This document shows, one piece after another, positions 28,157 through 41,203 of a DNA stretch of 64,000 nt. The notes beneath the pieces were generated by a model that was not told the DNA's origin, searched no databases, and was given only the letters and a program-made list of their open reading frames with translations. Source of the stretch: Burkholderiales bacterium (GTDB lineage Bacteria > Pseudomonadota > Gammaproteobacteria > Burkholderiales > Burkholderiaceae_C); contig JAGWTR010000006.1 of NCBI GenBank assembly GCA_028868855.1, forward strand, positions 1 to 64,000. The letters run 5' to 3'. The translations under genes were made by a program, and so were the position numbers. Position 1 is the first letter of the stretch; the number at the start of each line of letters is the position of its first letter.

Positions 28157-31078
28157 ATGTCCCGTTCAGATTCCCCTTGCGATCCGTCCTCTCCTGCGTC
28201 ATTGGCGTTGCCGGTGCGTGACATCCCCTTGATCCAGGTGCGAGGCGCGCGCACCCACAATCTCAAGAACATCGACCTGGACATCCCGCGCCACCAGCTG
28301 GTGGTCATCACCGGCCTGTCGGGATCGGGCAAATCCAGTCTGGCCTTTGACACCCTGTACGCCGAGGGCCAGCGCCGTTATGTGGAGAGCTTGAGCGCCT
28401 ACGCGCGCCAGTTCCTGCAGCTGATGGACAAACCCGATGTCGATGTGATCGAGGGCTTGTCGCCCGCGATCTCCATCGAGCAAAAGGCCACCAGCCACAA
28501 CCCGCGCTCCACCGTGGGCACGGTGACCGAGATCCACGACTACCTGCGCCTGCTCTATGCCCGCGCCGGCACGCCCTTCTGCCCTGACCATGGGCTGCCC
28601 TTGCGCGCGCAAAGCGTCAGCCAGATGGTCGATGCCGTGCTGGCCATGCCCGAAGACACCAAGCTGATGATCCTCGCACCGGTGCTGCGTGATCGCAAGG
28701 GCGAGCACGCCGATCTGTTTGCGCAGATGCAGTCGCAAGGCTATGTGCGCTTTCGCATCAATGGGCAGGTGGTCGAGGCGGCCGACCTCGTGCCTTTGCT
28801 TAAAAATGAAAAGCACGACATCGACGTGGTGGTCGACCGCCTGAAGGTGCAAGCCGACATGGGGCAACGCCTGTCCGAAAGCTTCGAGGCCGCGATGCGC
28901 CTGGCCGATGGCCGCGCCATTGCGCTGGAAATGGACACTGGACTGGAGCATGGCTTCTCCTCCAAATTCGCCTGTCCGGTGTGCAGCTATTCACTGGCCG
29001 AGCTGGAGCCGCGCCTGTTTTCCTTCAACTCGCCGGTGGGTGCCTGCCAGACCTGCGATGGCCTGGGTCAAGTGATCGCCTTCGATCCGCAGCGCGTGGT
29101 GGCCTTTCCCAGCCTGAGCATGGGCAGTGGCGCCATCAAGGGTTGGGACCGCCGCAACCCCTACACCTATTCGCTGATCGAAACCCTGGGCAAGCACTAT
29201 GGGGTCGACATGGATCAGCCCTTCGAAGAGTTGCCTGAGCAGATCCAGCAGGTGCTGCTGTATGGCTCGGGGGACGAAGAAATCGAGTTTGTCTACGAAG
29301 CCGAAGGCACGGCGGGTAAAAAGCGCAAGGTCAAGCGCAGCCACCCCTTTGAGGGCATTTTGCGCAACTTCGAGCGCCGCTTCAAGGAGACCGATTCATC
29401 GGCCGTGCGCGAGGAGTTGGCTCGCTACCAGCAGCCCAGGGCCTGCCCGGACTGTCACGGCACGCGCCTGCGTCAGGAGGCACGTCATGTCTTCCTGCAC
29501 GATGCCATCACGGGTGACAAGCGCGCCATTTTCGATGTGGCCCACGCCACCCTGGCCGATGCGCAGCGCTACTTCGAAGGCTTGAAACTGCAAGGCGCCA
29601 AGGCCGAGATCGCCGACAAGGTGGTCAGCGAGATCCGCTCGCGCCTGCGCTTCTTGAACGATGTGGGTCTGACCTACCTGAGCCTTGACCGCAGCTCCGA
29701 CACGCTCAGTGGCGGCGAAGCGCAGCGCATCCGCCTGGCCAGCCAGATCGGCTCGGGCCTGACTGGTGTGATGTATGTGCTGGACGAGCCCAGCATCGGC
29801 CTGCACCAGCGCGACAACGACCGCCTCATCGGCACCTTGCAGCACCTGCGCAACCTGGGCAACAGTGTCATCGTGGTCGAACACGACGAGGACATGATCC
29901 GCGCCGCCGACCATGTGGTCGACATGGGACCGGGCGCGGGCGTGCATGGCGGCCACGTCATCACGCAAGGCACGGCAGAACAGATCGCGGCTCACCCCGA
30001 CAGCCTGACAGGGCAGTACCTGGCGCGCACCTTGCGCATCGCCGTGCCGCGCCAGCGCCGACCCTTCACCGACGAGACGCCGCGCCTGCGCGTGGTCAAT
30101 GCGCGCGGGCACAACCTCCAGGGTGTCACCGCCGAGATCCCGGTCGGCTTGCTGACCTGTGTGACTGGCGTGTCCGGCTCGGGCAAGAGCACCCTGGTCA
30201 ACGAGACCTTGTATGCATCGGTGGCCCGCAAGCTTTATCACAGCCACCTCGAGCCTGCCGCGCACGACGAGATCGAAGGCCTGGATCTGTTCGACAAGGT
30301 CATCAATGTGGACCAGTCGCCCATTGGCCGGACACCGCGCAGCAACCCGGCCACCTACACCGGCCTGTTCACGCCGATCCGTGAGTTGATGGCCGATGTG
30401 CCGTCGGCTCGCGAGCGTGGTTATGGCGCCGGGCGCTTCTCGTTCAATGTGGCCGGCGGGCGCTGCGAAGCCTGTCAGGGCGATGGCATGCTGAAAGTCG
30501 AGATGCACTTCCTGCCCGATGTCTACGTGCCTTGCGATGTGTGCCACGGCAAGCGCTACAACCGCGAAACCCTGGAAATCTTGTACAAGGGCAAGAACAT
30601 TCACGAGGTGCTGGACCTGACCGTGGAGGCCGCGCTGGACTTCTTCAGCGCCGTGCCCTCGATTGCGCGCAAGCTGCAAACGCTGATGGATGTGGGGCTG
30701 GGCTACATCCGCCTGGGGCAAAGCGCCACCACCTTGTCGGGCGGGGAGGCGCAACGCGTCAAGCTATCCCTGGAGCTGTCCAAGCGCGACACTGGCCGCA
30801 CGCTCTACATCCTGGACGAGCCCACCACGGGCCTGCATTTTCACGACATCGCCTTGTTGCTCAAGGTCTTGCACCAGTTGCGCGATGCGGGCAACACCAT
30901 CGTGGTGATCGAGCACAACCTGGACGTCATCAAGACGGCCGACTGGCTGATCGACATGGGGCCCGAGGGTGGCTCCGGCGGCGGCATGCTGGTGATGGCC
31001 GGCACGCCGGAAGCGGTGGCCGCGCACCCGGGCAGCCACACCGGCCGCTACCTCAAGACCTTGCTGGACGAGGTCTGA
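28157..31078 (+). CDS. uvrA: Excinuclease ABC subunit A (UvrA), canonical copy
   Basis: Damage-recognition ATPase of nucleotide excision repair. The 973-residue length fits, with two ABC modules. The first Walker A is [10 protein letters not shown] and the second [10 protein letters not shown]. Signature motifs [12 protein letters not shown] and [12 protein letters not shown] are present, and the Walker B regions are [10 protein letters not shown] and [10 protein letters not shown]. Zinc modules are formed by CPVC...CQTC near 275-297 and CEAC...CDVC near 772-800; a further CPDCHGTRL pair lies near 435. I see no LexA box in the short upstream spacer. It is convergent with metH (24 bp between stops). 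A second, longer UvrA-like gene ends at 63318. Confidence 0.97.
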   Translation: MSRSDSPCDPSSPASLALPVRDIPLIQVRGARTHNLKNIDLDIPRHQLVVITGLSGSGKSSLAFDTLYAEGQRRYVESLSAYARQFLQLMDKPDVDVIEGLSPAISIEQKATSHNPRSTVGTVTEIHDYLRLLYARAGTPFCPDHGLPLRAQSVSQMVDAVLAMPEDTKLMILAPVLRDRKGEHADLFAQMQSQGYVRFRINGQVVEAADLVPLLKNEKHDIDVVVDRLKVQADMGQRLSESFEAAMRLADGRAIALEMDTGLEHGFSSKFACPVCSYSLAELEPRLFSFNSPVGACQTCDGLGQVIAFDPQRVVAFPSLSMGSGAIKGWDRRNPYTYSLIETLGKHYGVDMDQPFEELPEQIQQVLLYGSGDEEIEFVYEAEGTAGKKRKVKRSHPFEGILRNFERRFKETDSSAVREELARYQQPRACPDCHGTRLRQEARHVFLHDAITGDKRAIFDVAHATLADAQRYFEGLKLQGAKAEIADKVVSEIRSRLRFLNDVGLTYLSLDRSSDTLSGGEAQRIRLASQIGSGLTGVMYVLDEPSIGLHQRDNDRLIGTLQHLRNLGNSVIVVEHDEDMIRAADHVVDMGPGAGVHGGHVITQGTAEQIAAHPDSLTGQYLARTLRIAVPRQRRPFTDETPRLRVVNARGHNLQGVTAEIPVGLLTCVTGVSGSGKSTLVNETLYASVARKLYHSHLEPAAHDEIEGLDLFDKVINVDQSPIGRTPRSNPATYTGLFTPIRELMADVPSARERGYGAGRFSFNVAGGRCEACQGDGMLKVEMHFLPDVYVPCDVCHGKRYNRETLEILYKGKNIHEVLDLTVEAALDFFSAVPSIARKLQTLMDVGLGYIRLGQSATTLSGGEAQRVKLSLELSKRDTGRTLYILDEPTTGLHFHDIALLLKVLHQLRDAGNTIVVIEHNLDVIKTADWLIDMGPEGGSGGGMLVMAGTPEAVAAHPGSHTGRYLKTLLDEV

Positions 31079-31102
31079 GCGCGGCGGCCATGTCTCACCG
31101 GC

Positions 31103-33946
<2,844 letters not shown>

Positions 33947-34055
33947 GGTGGCGAAATTGTACGGGGCCACCGTCAAAGGGCGAGTCAGGGCACGCCCTTG
34001 CCCCTCTGGTCGTGCATCCCCCTCCTCCGAGGGTGGTATTCAAACGACGAAAGTA

Positions 34056-34071
34056 CTGTACATCCATCCAG
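34056..34071 (+). promoter_or_regulatory. LexA (SOS) box of recA
   Basis: CTGT-ACATCCAT-CCAG differs from the LexA consensus CTGT-N8-ACAG at one base. It lies 53 bp upstream of the recA ATG in the metH-recA divergent region, where SOS control is expected. Confidence 0.65.
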
Positions 34072-34124
34072 CCTTTGTCATAATGGCAACCAATTCATCT
34101 TTTGCCACACCACGGAGACCTTGC

Positions 34125-35186
34125 ATGGACCCCACTACCGCCAAATCCGCCCTGAGCGCCGAAAAGGCCAAAGCATTACAGGCAGCGCTGGCCCAGATTG
34201 AAAAGCAGTTCGGCAAGGGCTCGATCATGCGTCTGGGCGAAGGCGAAGTCATCGACGACATCCAGGTGGTGTCCACCGGCTCACTGGGCCTGGACATCGC
34301 CCTGGGCGTGGGTGGTTTGCCGCGCGGTCGTGTGGTTGAAATCTACGGCCCGGAATCCTCCGGTAAAACCACGCTCACCTTGCAGGTGGCGGCCGAAATG
34401 CAGAAATTGGGTGGTGTGTGCGCCTTCATCGACGCCGAACACGCACTGGATGCTCAATACGCGCAAAAGCTGGGCGTCAACCTGCAAGATCTGCTGATCT
34501 CGCAGCCCGACACGGGCGAGCAAGCCCTTGAAATCGTCGACGCCCTGGTGCGCTCCGGCTCGGTGGACCTGATCGTGATCGACTCGGTGGCCGCCTTGAC
34601 CCCCAAGGCCGAACTCGAAGGCGAAATGGGCGACTCCTTGCCCGGCCTGCAGGCCCGTCTGATGAGCCAGGCCCTGCGCAAGCTCACCGCCACCATCAAG
34701 AAGACCAACTGCATGGTCATCTTCATCAACCAGATCCGCATGAAGATCGGCGTGATGTTCGGCAGCCCTGAAACCACCACCGGTGGCAACGCCCTGAAGT
34801 TCTACGCCTCCGTGCGCCTGGACATCCGCCGCATCGGCTCCATCAAGAAGGGCGAAGAAATCATCGGCAACGAAACCAAGGTCAAGGTCGTCAAGAACAA
34901 GGTGGCCCCGCCCTTCAAGACCGCTGAATTCGACATCCTGTACGGTGAAGGTATCAGTCGCGAAGGCGAGATCATTGATCTGGGCGTGGCGGCCAAAATC
35001 GTCGATAAATCCGGTGCCTGGTACGCCTACCAGGGCGAGAAGATTGGCCAAGGCAAGGACAACTCCCGCGAGTTCCTGCGCGAGAACCCCGCCCTGGCCC
35101 ACGAGATCGAAAACAAAATCCGCGACTCGCTGGGCATTGCCCTGCAAGCCGCTCCGGTGGGTGCAGTGACTTTGGCTGCTGCGTAA
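34125..35186 (+). CDS. recA: Recombinase RecA
   Basis: Strand-exchange ATPase of homologous recombination and co-protease for LexA. The 353 residues start [18 protein letters not shown]. Walker A GPESSGKT is at 75-82, and Walker B is in [10 protein letters not shown]. Loop L1 is [18 protein letters not shown], and loop L2 contains [15 protein letters not shown]. The C-terminal domain ends in Ala-rich sequence rather than the acidic tail of E. coli. An upstream ATG at 34083 would add 14 residues of atypical sequence. A LexA-box-like site lies 53 bp upstream. recX follows after 29 bp, the usual order, and probably reads from the same mRNA. Confidence 0.98.
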   Translation: MDPTTAKSALSAEKAKALQAALAQIEKQFGKGSIMRLGEGEVIDDIQVVSTGSLGLDIALGVGGLPRGRVVEIYGPESSGKTTLTLQVAAEMQKLGGVCAFIDAEHALDAQYAQKLGVNLQDLLISQPDTGEQALEIVDALVRSGSVDLIVIDSVAALTPKAELEGEMGDSLPGLQARLMSQALRKLTATIKKTNCMVIFINQIRMKIGVMFGSPETTTGGNALKFYASVRLDIRRIGSIKKGEEIIGNETKVKVVKNKVAPPFKTAEFDILYGEGISREGEIIDLGVAAKIVDKSGAWYAYQGEKIGQGKDNSREFLRENPALAHEIENKIRDSLGIALQAAPVGAVTLAAA

Positions 35187-35215
35187 GCAAGGCCTGGCAA
35201 GCTGGGTAGCGCCTC

Positions 35216-35722
35216 GTGGCCTGGACCAAGCGCCCCCGTGACGGTGACCCAGGGGGCGCCAAGGCAAGGCGGGGGCCCACCTTGTCGCTCAAGGGTCGGG
35301 CCCTGAAATACCTGTCGATGCGCGAGCATTCGCGCACTGAGTTGCTGCGCAAGCTCGCGCCACACGCCCAAGACGAGGGTGAAATCACCCAGGTGCTCGA
35401 CACCCTGGAGGCCTTGGGCTATTTGTCGGCGGAGCGTTTTGTCGACTCCGTGGTGCACCGCAAAGCCGCGCGCTTTGGCATGGCCCGCATCAAAGGCGAA
35501 CTGGCACAGCACCACTTGCCGGACGACGCCGTGCGTCAGGCCCTGGCCACCTTGCAGGGCACCGAACTTGAGCGTGCGCAAGCGCTTTGGCAGCGTCGCT
35601 ATGGTCAGGTGTCCGCCAGCCCGGTCGACAAAGCCAAGCAGATGCGGTTTCTGGCCGGCCGTGGATTTTCAGGCGACGTGATCCGTCGTGTGGTACGCGG
35701 CTCAGGCATCGAAGACGACTGA
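35216..35722 (+). CDS. recX: Regulatory protein RecX
   Basis: A 168-residue helical RecX protein that modulates RecA filaments. The body from about residue 26 shows the three three-helix repeats: LKGRALKYLSMREHSRTELLRKL, then LDTLEALGYLSAERFVDSVVHRK, then the C-terminal RFLAGRGFSGDVIRRVV. It starts with GTG at 35216, 29 bp after recA. The first about 20 residues are basic and likely disordered. It is co-transcribed with recA and under the same SOS control. Confidence 0.93.
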   Translation: MAWTKRPRDGDPGGAKARRGPTLSLKGRALKYLSMREHSRTELLRKLAPHAQDEGEITQVLDTLEALGYLSAERFVDSVVHRKAARFGMARIKGELAQHHLPDDAVRQALATLQGTELERAQALWQRRYGQVSASPVDKAKQMRFLAGRGFSGDVIRRVVRGSGIEDD

Positions 35723-35832
35723 GATCAGTAAGTTGTGACATTTGCCTCATCTGCTGGGACAAGCTCAGGCGGGTGGTGCTATTCTGAATGTTGCGCTGCA
35801 ACAGTTTGCAATCCTTCCTGCGAGTCGACACC

Positions 35833-36993
35833 ATGAAAATTCATGAGTACCAAGGCAAAGAAATTCTGAGCCGATTTGGCGTCCCGGTGCCCCGGGGCAT
35901 CCCGGCATTTTCTGTGGATGAAGCGGTGGCCGCCGCTGAAAAACTGGGCGGCCCGGTTTGGGTGGTGAAAGCCCAAATTCACGCAGGAGGACGCGGCAAG
36001 GGCGGTGGCGTGAAAGTGGCCAAGTCCATGGCGGACGTCAAACGTCTGGCTGGTGAAATCCTGGGCATGCAGCTCAAGACCCATCAGACCGGACCGCACG
36101 GACAGAAAGTCAACCGCCTCTACATTGAAGACGGCGCCGACATTCAAAAAGAATATTACGTCTCGGTCGTGACCGACCGTGGCACGCAGAAGGTCGCCTT
36201 CATCGCCTCCAGCGAAGGCGGCATGGACATCGAAGAAGTCGCGCACAGCACGCCCGAGAAGATCATCACGGTCTTCGTCGACCCGCTGACCGGCCTGACC
36301 GACGCGTTGGCCAAACAGATTGCGGACGGCATCGGCATGCCGGCCGACTCCACCACCCAGGCTGTGGACATCTTCAAAAAGCTCTACCAGTGCTACATGG
36401 AGACGGACGCCTCGCTGGTTGAAATCAACCCGCTGAACCGCGACGGCAAGGGCAAGGTCATGGCGCTGGACGCCAAGTTCAACTTCGACCCCAACGCGCT
36501 GTTCCGCCATCCCGAAATCGTGGCCTACCGTGACCTGGATGAAGAAGACCCTGCCGAAATCGAAGCCTCCAAGTTCGACCTGGCCTACATCCAGCTCGAT
36601 GGCAACATCGGTTGTCTGGTGAACGGCGCTGGCCTGGCCATGGCCACCATGGACACCATCAAGCTGTTTGGCGGCGAACCCGCCAACTTCCTGGACGTGG
36701 GCGGTGGCGCCACCGCAGAGAAGGTCACCGAGGCCTTCAAGATCATGCTCAAGAATCCCGACGTGAAGGGCATTCTGGTCAACATCTTTGGCGGCATCAT
36801 GAAGTGCGACACCATCGCTGATGGTGTCATCACCGCCTGCAAGGCCGTGAACCTGACCGTGCCTCTGGTGGTTCGCATGAAGGGCACGAACGAAGACCTG
36901 GGCAAGAAGATGCTGGCGGACTCCGGTCTGCCCATCATCAGTGTCGACACGATGGCCGAAGCCGCCACGAAAATCGTCGCCGCCGTCAAGTAA
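35833..36993 (+). CDS. sucC: Succinyl-CoA synthetase (ADP-forming) beta subunit SucC
   Basis: Beta subunit of the TCA-cycle enzyme that makes succinate and ATP from succinyl-CoA. The 386-residue product starts with the canonical [22 protein letters not shown]. The ATP-grasp domain includes [16 protein letters not shown] and the [12 protein letters not shown] metal/nucleotide segment; the C-terminal ligase domain has [17 protein letters not shown] at 35780-35785 may be the -10 box of the promoter. The in-frame upstream extension to 35788 is not used. sucD follows after 23 bp. Confidence 0.97.
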   Translation: MKIHEYQGKEILSRFGVPVPRGIPAFSVDEAVAAAEKLGGPVWVVKAQIHAGGRGKGGGVKVAKSMADVKRLAGEILGMQLKTHQTGPHGQKVNRLYIEDGADIQKEYYVSVVTDRGTQKVAFIASSEGGMDIEEVAHSTPEKIITVFVDPLTGLTDALAKQIADGIGMPADSTTQAVDIFKKLYQCYMETDASLVEINPLNRDGKGKVMALDAKFNFDPNALFRHPEIVAYRDLDEEDPAEIEASKFDLAYIQLDGNIGCLVNGAGLAMATMDTIKLFGGEPANFLDVGGGATAEKVTEAFKIMLKNPDVKGILVNIFGGIMKCDTIADGVITACKAVNLTVPLVVRMKGTNEDLGKKMLADSGLPIISVDTMAEAATKIVAAVK

Positions 36994-37016
36994 TTGCCTA
37001 GGAATCGAGAACCATC

Positions 37017-37910
37017 ATGAGCATCCTGATCAACAAGGACACCAAGGTCATCACCCAGGGCATCACGGGCAAGACCGGTCAGTTCCACACGCGCGGCTGT
37101 CGCGACTACGCCAACGGCAAGAACTGCTTCGTCGCGGGTGTCAACCCTAAAAAAGCCGGCGAAGACTTCGAGGGCATTCCCATCTTCGCCACGGTGAAAG
37201 ACGCCGCCAAGCAAACGGGCGCCACCGTCAGCGTCATCTATGTGCCGCCCGCTGGCGCCGCCGATGCGATCTGGGAAGCCGTTGAGGCCGACCTGGATCT
37301 GGTCGTGGCCATCACCGAAGGCATCCCGGTGCGCGACATGCTGATGGTGCGCAACAAAATGAAGGCCAAGGAAGCGGCTGGCGGCAAAAGGACCTTGCTG
37401 CTGGGGCCCAACTGCCCCGGCCTGATCACGCCTGAAGAAATCAAGATCGGCATCATGCCCGGCCACATCCACCGCAAGGGCCGCATTGGCGTCGTGTCCC
37501 GCTCGGGCACCCTGACCTATGAAGCCGTGGCGCAGTTGACCGAGCTCGGCTTGGGTCAATCCAGCGCGGTGGGCATTGGTGGCGACCCCATCAATGGCCT
37601 CAAGCACATCGACATCATGCGGGCCTTCAACGATGATCCCGACACCGACGCGGTCATCATGATCGGCGAAATTGGCGGCCCGGACGAAGCCGAAGCAGCG
37701 CAGTGGTGCAAGGCCAACATGAAAAAGCCCATCGTGGGCTTCATCGCCGGCGTCACGGCACCGGCTGGCAAGCGCATGGGCCACGCCGGCGCGCTGATCA
37801 GTGGCGGCGCCGACACGGCCGATGCCAAGCTCGCCATCATGGAAGAGTGCGGTTTCACCGTCACCCGCAATCCGTCGGAAATGGGGCAGCTGCTCAAACG
37901 CTTGTTGTAA
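37017..37910 (+). CDS. sucD: Succinyl-CoA synthetase alpha subunit SucD
   Basis: Alpha subunit, which carries the phospho-histidine and binds CoA. The 297 residues start MSILINKDTKVITQGITGKTGQFHT (CoA-binding Rossmann domain). The active-site histidine is His256 in GHAGALISGG, and LLGPNCPGLI and GVVSRSGTLTYE are family signatures. It forms the sucCD operon, closed by a clear terminator at 37952. Confidence 0.97.
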   Translation: MSILINKDTKVITQGITGKTGQFHTRGCRDYANGKNCFVAGVNPKKAGEDFEGIPIFATVKDAAKQTGATVSVIYVPPAGAADAIWEAVEADLDLVVAITEGIPVRDMLMVRNKMKAKEAAGGKRTLLLGPNCPGLITPEEIKIGIMPGHIHRKGRIGVVSRSGTLTYEAVAQLTELGLGQSSAVGIGGDPINGLKHIDIMRAFNDDPDTDAVIMIGEIGGPDEAEAAQWCKANMKKPIVGFIAGVTAPAGKRMGHAGALISGGADTADAKLAIMEECGFTVTRNPSEMGQLLKRLL

Positions 37911-37951
37911 TGCGGTTGCCGTCCCTTGCTGTTTGTGTTTTCGCCGCCAGG

Positions 37952-37980
37952 ATCAGCCCCTACACTTGGGGCTGATTTTT
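37952..37980 (+). terminator. Intrinsic terminator of sucCD
   Basis: ATCAGCCCC (37952-37960) pairs with GGGGCTGAT (37968-37976) around a 7-nt loop, followed by TTTTT. Confidence 0.85.
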
Positions 37981-37990
37981 GTAAAGAGCA

Positions 37991-38689
37991 ATGGACGCCT
38001 TCCTGACCCCCGAATTCTGGCTCGCTGTTGGCCAGATCGTGATGATCGACATCCTGCTGGGTGGTGACAACGCCGTGGTCATTGCCTTGGCGTGTCGCAA
38101 GCTGCCGCCGGATTTGCGTCGGCGAGGCATTCTTTGGGGCACGGCGGGGGCCATTGGTTTGCGCGTGGTGCTGATTTTCTTTGCCATGGCGCTGCTGGCC
38201 TTGCCCTACCTAAAATTGGTGGGCGCGGTGCTGCTGCTCTGGATCGGTGTCAAATTATTGGTGCCCGACGAAGATGGTCATGGCACTATCCAGGCCAGTA
38301 GCCGCCTGCTGGGGGCCATCAAAACCATCATCGTGGCCGACTTGATCATGAGTGTTGACAACGTCATAGGGATTGCCGGCGCCGCCCACGGCGCGGGCCA
38401 GGAGAGCCATCAGCTGGCCTTGGTGATCTTTGGGCTGCTGGTCAGCGTTCCCATCATTGTTTGGGGCAGCAATCTGGTGCTCCAGCTCATGGATCGTTTT
38501 CCCCTCATCATCACGGTCGGTGGCATGCTGCTCGGCTGGATCGCCGGGGTCCTGGCGATCAGCGATCCGGCCGTGACCAAGCATGTGCTTGAAACGGACG
38601 CCAATCGATATGTGGCCGGGGTGGCTGGGGCCCTGCTGGTGCTGGGGCTGGGCGCCCTGTTGGCCAAACGACACCCGACGTCCGACTGA
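37991..38689 (+). CDS. TerC family integral membrane protein
   Basis: A 232-residue inner-membrane protein with about seven hydrophobic segments. The two diagnostic acidic motifs of the family are present: LLGGDNAVVIALA in the first part and IMSVDNVIGIAGA in the second. They bind or carry divalent metal ions; relatives (YjbE, YkoY, Alx) export manganese or supply secreted proteins with it. A yybP-ykoY manganese riboswitch is not apparent, as the gene starts only 14 bp after the sucCD terminator hairpin. Its promoter therefore overlaps that region or lies within sucD. Confidence 0.88.
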   Translation: MDAFLTPEFWLAVGQIVMIDILLGGDNAVVIALACRKLPPDLRRRGILWGTAGAIGLRVVLIFFAMALLALPYLKLVGAVLLLWIGVKLLVPDEDGHGTIQASSRLLGAIKTIIVADLIMSVDNVIGIAGAAHGAGQESHQLALVIFGLLVSVPIIVWGSNLVLQLMDRFPLIITVGGMLLGWIAGVLAISDPAVTKHVLETDANRYVAGVAGALLVLGLGALLAKRHPTSD

Positions 38690-38713
38690 CCTTCACCGGA
38701 AAATGCACGCCTC

Positions 38714-40342
38714 ATGAATCTGGTCACCGCCTTGATCCTGCTTGTGATGCTGGTGGCCTTGCTCGTGTGGTGGCTGGTGCGTCAAAACCAAGGAGCCGCG
38801 CAGGCGCGCTCAACGTTCGGTCCGTCCACGCAACAAGGGGGCCGGCGAACCCGCAGCGGCCCGCCAACCCGACCGAGCCGATCCATGCCAACGGAGGCCG
38901 AGCGCGAGAAGGCCATCGCCATCGCCCGTGCTCGCCACGCACAGGGCGGTGAAGTCGGACCCGAGACCGTGTTGTCCTACCTGCACTTCTCAGAAAGCTC
39001 CGTGCCGCCCTCTGATTTTGGTGCCAGCGGACCCGCCTCCAAGTTGGGGGACGACTTCGCCCACTCGACCCGTCCGCAGGCTTGGCGGCGCGAGGTGCCC
39101 GCATCGGCGTCGCCCGCGCCCATTGCCACCCCCCCCACCACCACTGCGCCGAAGCGGGGGGTCTCAGACGGCATGCAAAAGGTCGCGCACGCCCTGAATT
39201 CCCTCAAAGAAGGCCCCGCCGACCAAGCCTGGGAGTCATTGAGGGGCTTTCGTCCGGAGCCCGGTCAGGAACACGCCTGCCTGCAAACGCTCGAAGGCAT
39301 CGCCCAGGCTTTTGAGCGCGACCAGCGTTACGACAGCGCTCGCGATGTCTACGAGCACATGGCCGACATCGACCCCGAGTGGAACCAGGTCAAATTGCGC
39401 CTGATGCGTGCCCGTGGCCTGGCCCAGGCGGCTGCGGCCAACACCTGGGGCACCGTGCCCTCTCGGCCCATGCCTGAGGAAAGCCGGCGTCAGCTGGGCA
39501 AGTACCTCGTCGAAAAAGAAATCGGGCGTGGCGCCATGGGGGCGGTCTACCTGGGCTATGACCCGGTCACCGACCGCAAGGTTGCCCTCAAGACGATGGC
39601 CCTGGCCCGCGAGTTCCAGGGCGATGAACTGGTGGAAGCCCGTGCGCGGTTTCTGCGCGAGGCCGAGATGGCCGGTCGCCTGGACCACCCCGACATCGTC
39701 AGCATCATCGGGGCCGGCGAGGTCGACGGACTGGCCTTCATCGCCATGGAACTGGTCAGCGGCACCGACCTCAGCCAGTTCACTCAGCCCCATCATCTCC
39801 TGCCTCTGGCGCAATTGCTGCCCATCATGGCCCGCGTGGCCGATGCGCTGGCCTACGCGCATACGCGGGGCGTGACCCACCGTGACATCAAGCCCGCCAA
39901 TATCATGGTCGACCTGGCGTCGGGGGGGCTCAAGGTCATGGATTTCGGCGTGGCTCGGGTCGCCGATGCGGCTCGCACACGCACCGGCGTCGTGTTGGGC
40001 ACGCCGACCTTCATGTCGCCCGAGCAACTCTCCGGGCAAACCATTGATGGGCGCTCGGACCTCTATTCCCTGGGCGTCAGCCTGTTCCAACTGCTGACCG
40101 GCTACCTGCCCTACCGCAACGATTCCATGGCGCACCTCATGCGGGCCATCGCTCACGAGGCCGTGCCCAATGTGTGCGACCTGCGTGATGATCTGCCGCG
40201 CGCCGTGGGCGACATCGTCGCCTTGGCGTTGCAAAAGCATCCGTCCACCCGTTATGCCGACGGTCATCAAATGGCCGACGATCTGCGGGCCGTGGCCGAA
40301 CAACTGTCGTCCACATCCAACGTTGACATCGAGCTAGGCTGA
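38714..40342 (+). CDS. Membrane-anchored serine/threonine protein kinase
   Basis: A 542-residue eukaryotic-type kinase. A single N-terminal transmembrane helix (about 3-22) is followed by a Pro/Ser-rich, disordered stretch. A helical region (about 150-240) contains TPR-like DQRYDSARDVYEHMADIDPEW. The kinase domain covers about 262-530. All catalytic elements are intact: glycine loop GRGAMGAVY (271-279), Lys293, HRDIKPAN (389-396) with Asp391, DFG (410-412) and the GTPTFMSPEQ activation segment. Unlike many such kinases, the membrane helix is N-terminal, so the kinase end is C-terminal and cytoplasmic. It begins a four-gene signalling row (kinase, PP2C phosphatase, FHA, phosphodiesterase) that ends next to pilA. 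Confidence 0.9.
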   Translation: MNLVTALILLVMLVALLVWWLVRQNQGAAQARSTFGPSTQQGGRRTRSGPPTRPSRSMPTEAEREKAIAIARARHAQGGEVGPETVLSYLHFSESSVPPSDFGASGPASKLGDDFAHSTRPQAWRREVPASASPAPIATPPTTTAPKRGVSDGMQKVAHALNSLKEGPADQAWESLRGFRPEPGQEHACLQTLEGIAQAFERDQRYDSARDVYEHMADIDPEWNQVKLRLMRARGLAQAAAANTWGTVPSRPMPEESRRQLGKYLVEKEIGRGAMGAVYLGYDPVTDRKVALKTMALAREFQGDELVEARARFLREAEMAGRLDHPDIVSIIGAGEVDGLAFIAMELVSGTDLSQFTQPHHLLPLAQLLPIMARVADALAYAHTRGVTHRDIKPANIMVDLASGGLKVMDFGVARVADAARTRTGVVLGTPTFMSPEQLSGQTIDGRSDLYSLGVSLFQLLTGYLPYRNDSMAHLMRAIAHEAVPNVCDLRDDLPRAVGDIVALALQKHPSTRYADGHQMADDLRAVAEQLSSTSNVDIELG

Positions 40343-40370
40343 ATGCAAATCAAGCGACAATTGCACCACT

Positions 40371-41171
40371 ATGGAGTTTGAGTTCTTCAGTCAGACAGAC
40401 ACCGGCCGCGTGCGAACGAACAACGAAGATTCGATCGCGGTTGATGAGCGATGCACCGTTGCTGTGCTGGCCGATGGCATGGGTGGCTACAACGCCGGCG
40501 AAGTCGCCAGCGGGATGGCCTGCGAGTTCATCAAGGCCGAACTGGGCCGCTGGTTAATGGAGGCCGCGCCGGGGGCCAGCGATGGTGACGTCAAGCGCGC
40601 CATGGACATCTGCGTTGACAACGCCAACCGGGCCATTTTCAACGCCGCCAACTCCAACCCCACGTATGCGGGCATGGGCACCACCTTGGTGGTGGCAGTG
40701 TTCCGATCGGGGCGGGCTCTGGTCGGGCACATTGGCGACTCGCGCGCCTATCGCTTGCGGGCGGGCGTTTTGCAACAAATCACAAAAGACCATTCGTTAC
40801 TGCAAGAGCAGATCGATGCGGGCATCATCACACCGGAGCAGGCGGCGTATTCCAGCAACAAGAACTTGGTCACCCGGGCCTTGGGGGTCGAAGACCTCGT
40901 TTTGATGGAAACCCATCTGCACGAAATCCAATCCGGCGATATTTGCCTAATGTGTTCCGATGGTCTGTCCGATATGCTCAATGATGCCCAAATCGCGCAA
41001 GTGATGGCAGCACACACCAGCCTGCCAGAAATGGGGGCTGCGTTGATTGCTGCCGCCAACGATGTCGGTGGGCGAGATAATATCGCTGTCGTACTGGTTC
41101 GGGCGCAGGGCGTAGCCGAACCTCAGCCCAAGTCCTGGTGGCCCTTCAAGCGCCTGGGCGGTGCGGTTTGA
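40371..41171 (+). CDS. PP2C-family serine/threonine protein phosphatase
   Basis: A 266-residue metal-dependent phosphatase of the bacterial Stp/PrpC type. It should remove phosphates set by the kinase encoded 28 bp upstream. Metal-binding motifs are visible: the TDTGRVRTNNEDS start (residues 6-18), DGMGGYNAGEVAS (35-47), HIGDSRAYRLR (with the GDSR signature), SDGLSDML and GGRDNIAVVLV. All are intact. The C-terminal tail is short with no membrane segment, so the protein is soluble. Confidence 0.93.
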   Translation: MEFEFFSQTDTGRVRTNNEDSIAVDERCTVAVLADGMGGYNAGEVASGMACEFIKAELGRWLMEAAPGASDGDVKRAMDICVDNANRAIFNAANSNPTYAGMGTTLVVAVFRSGRALVGHIGDSRAYRLRAGVLQQITKDHSLLQEQIDAGIITPEQAAYSSNKNLVTRALGVEDLVLMETHLHEIQSGDICLMCSDGLSDMLNDAQIAQVMAAHTSLPEMGAALIAAANDVGGRDNIAVVLVRAQGVAEPQPKSWWPFKRLGGAV

Positions 41172-41203
41172 ATATTTATTAGATCGATAATTAGAGGTTC
41201 TGC

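Noticed and set aside
29396-30754. Minus-strand open frame of about 450 codons in uvrA
   Set aside because: Shadow of uvrA. Both ABC signatures and Walker motifs are on the plus strand.
37976-37990. Manganese (yybP-ykoY) riboswitch before the TerC-family gene
   Set aside because: The gap between the sucCD terminator and the start codon is too short to hold the aptamer.
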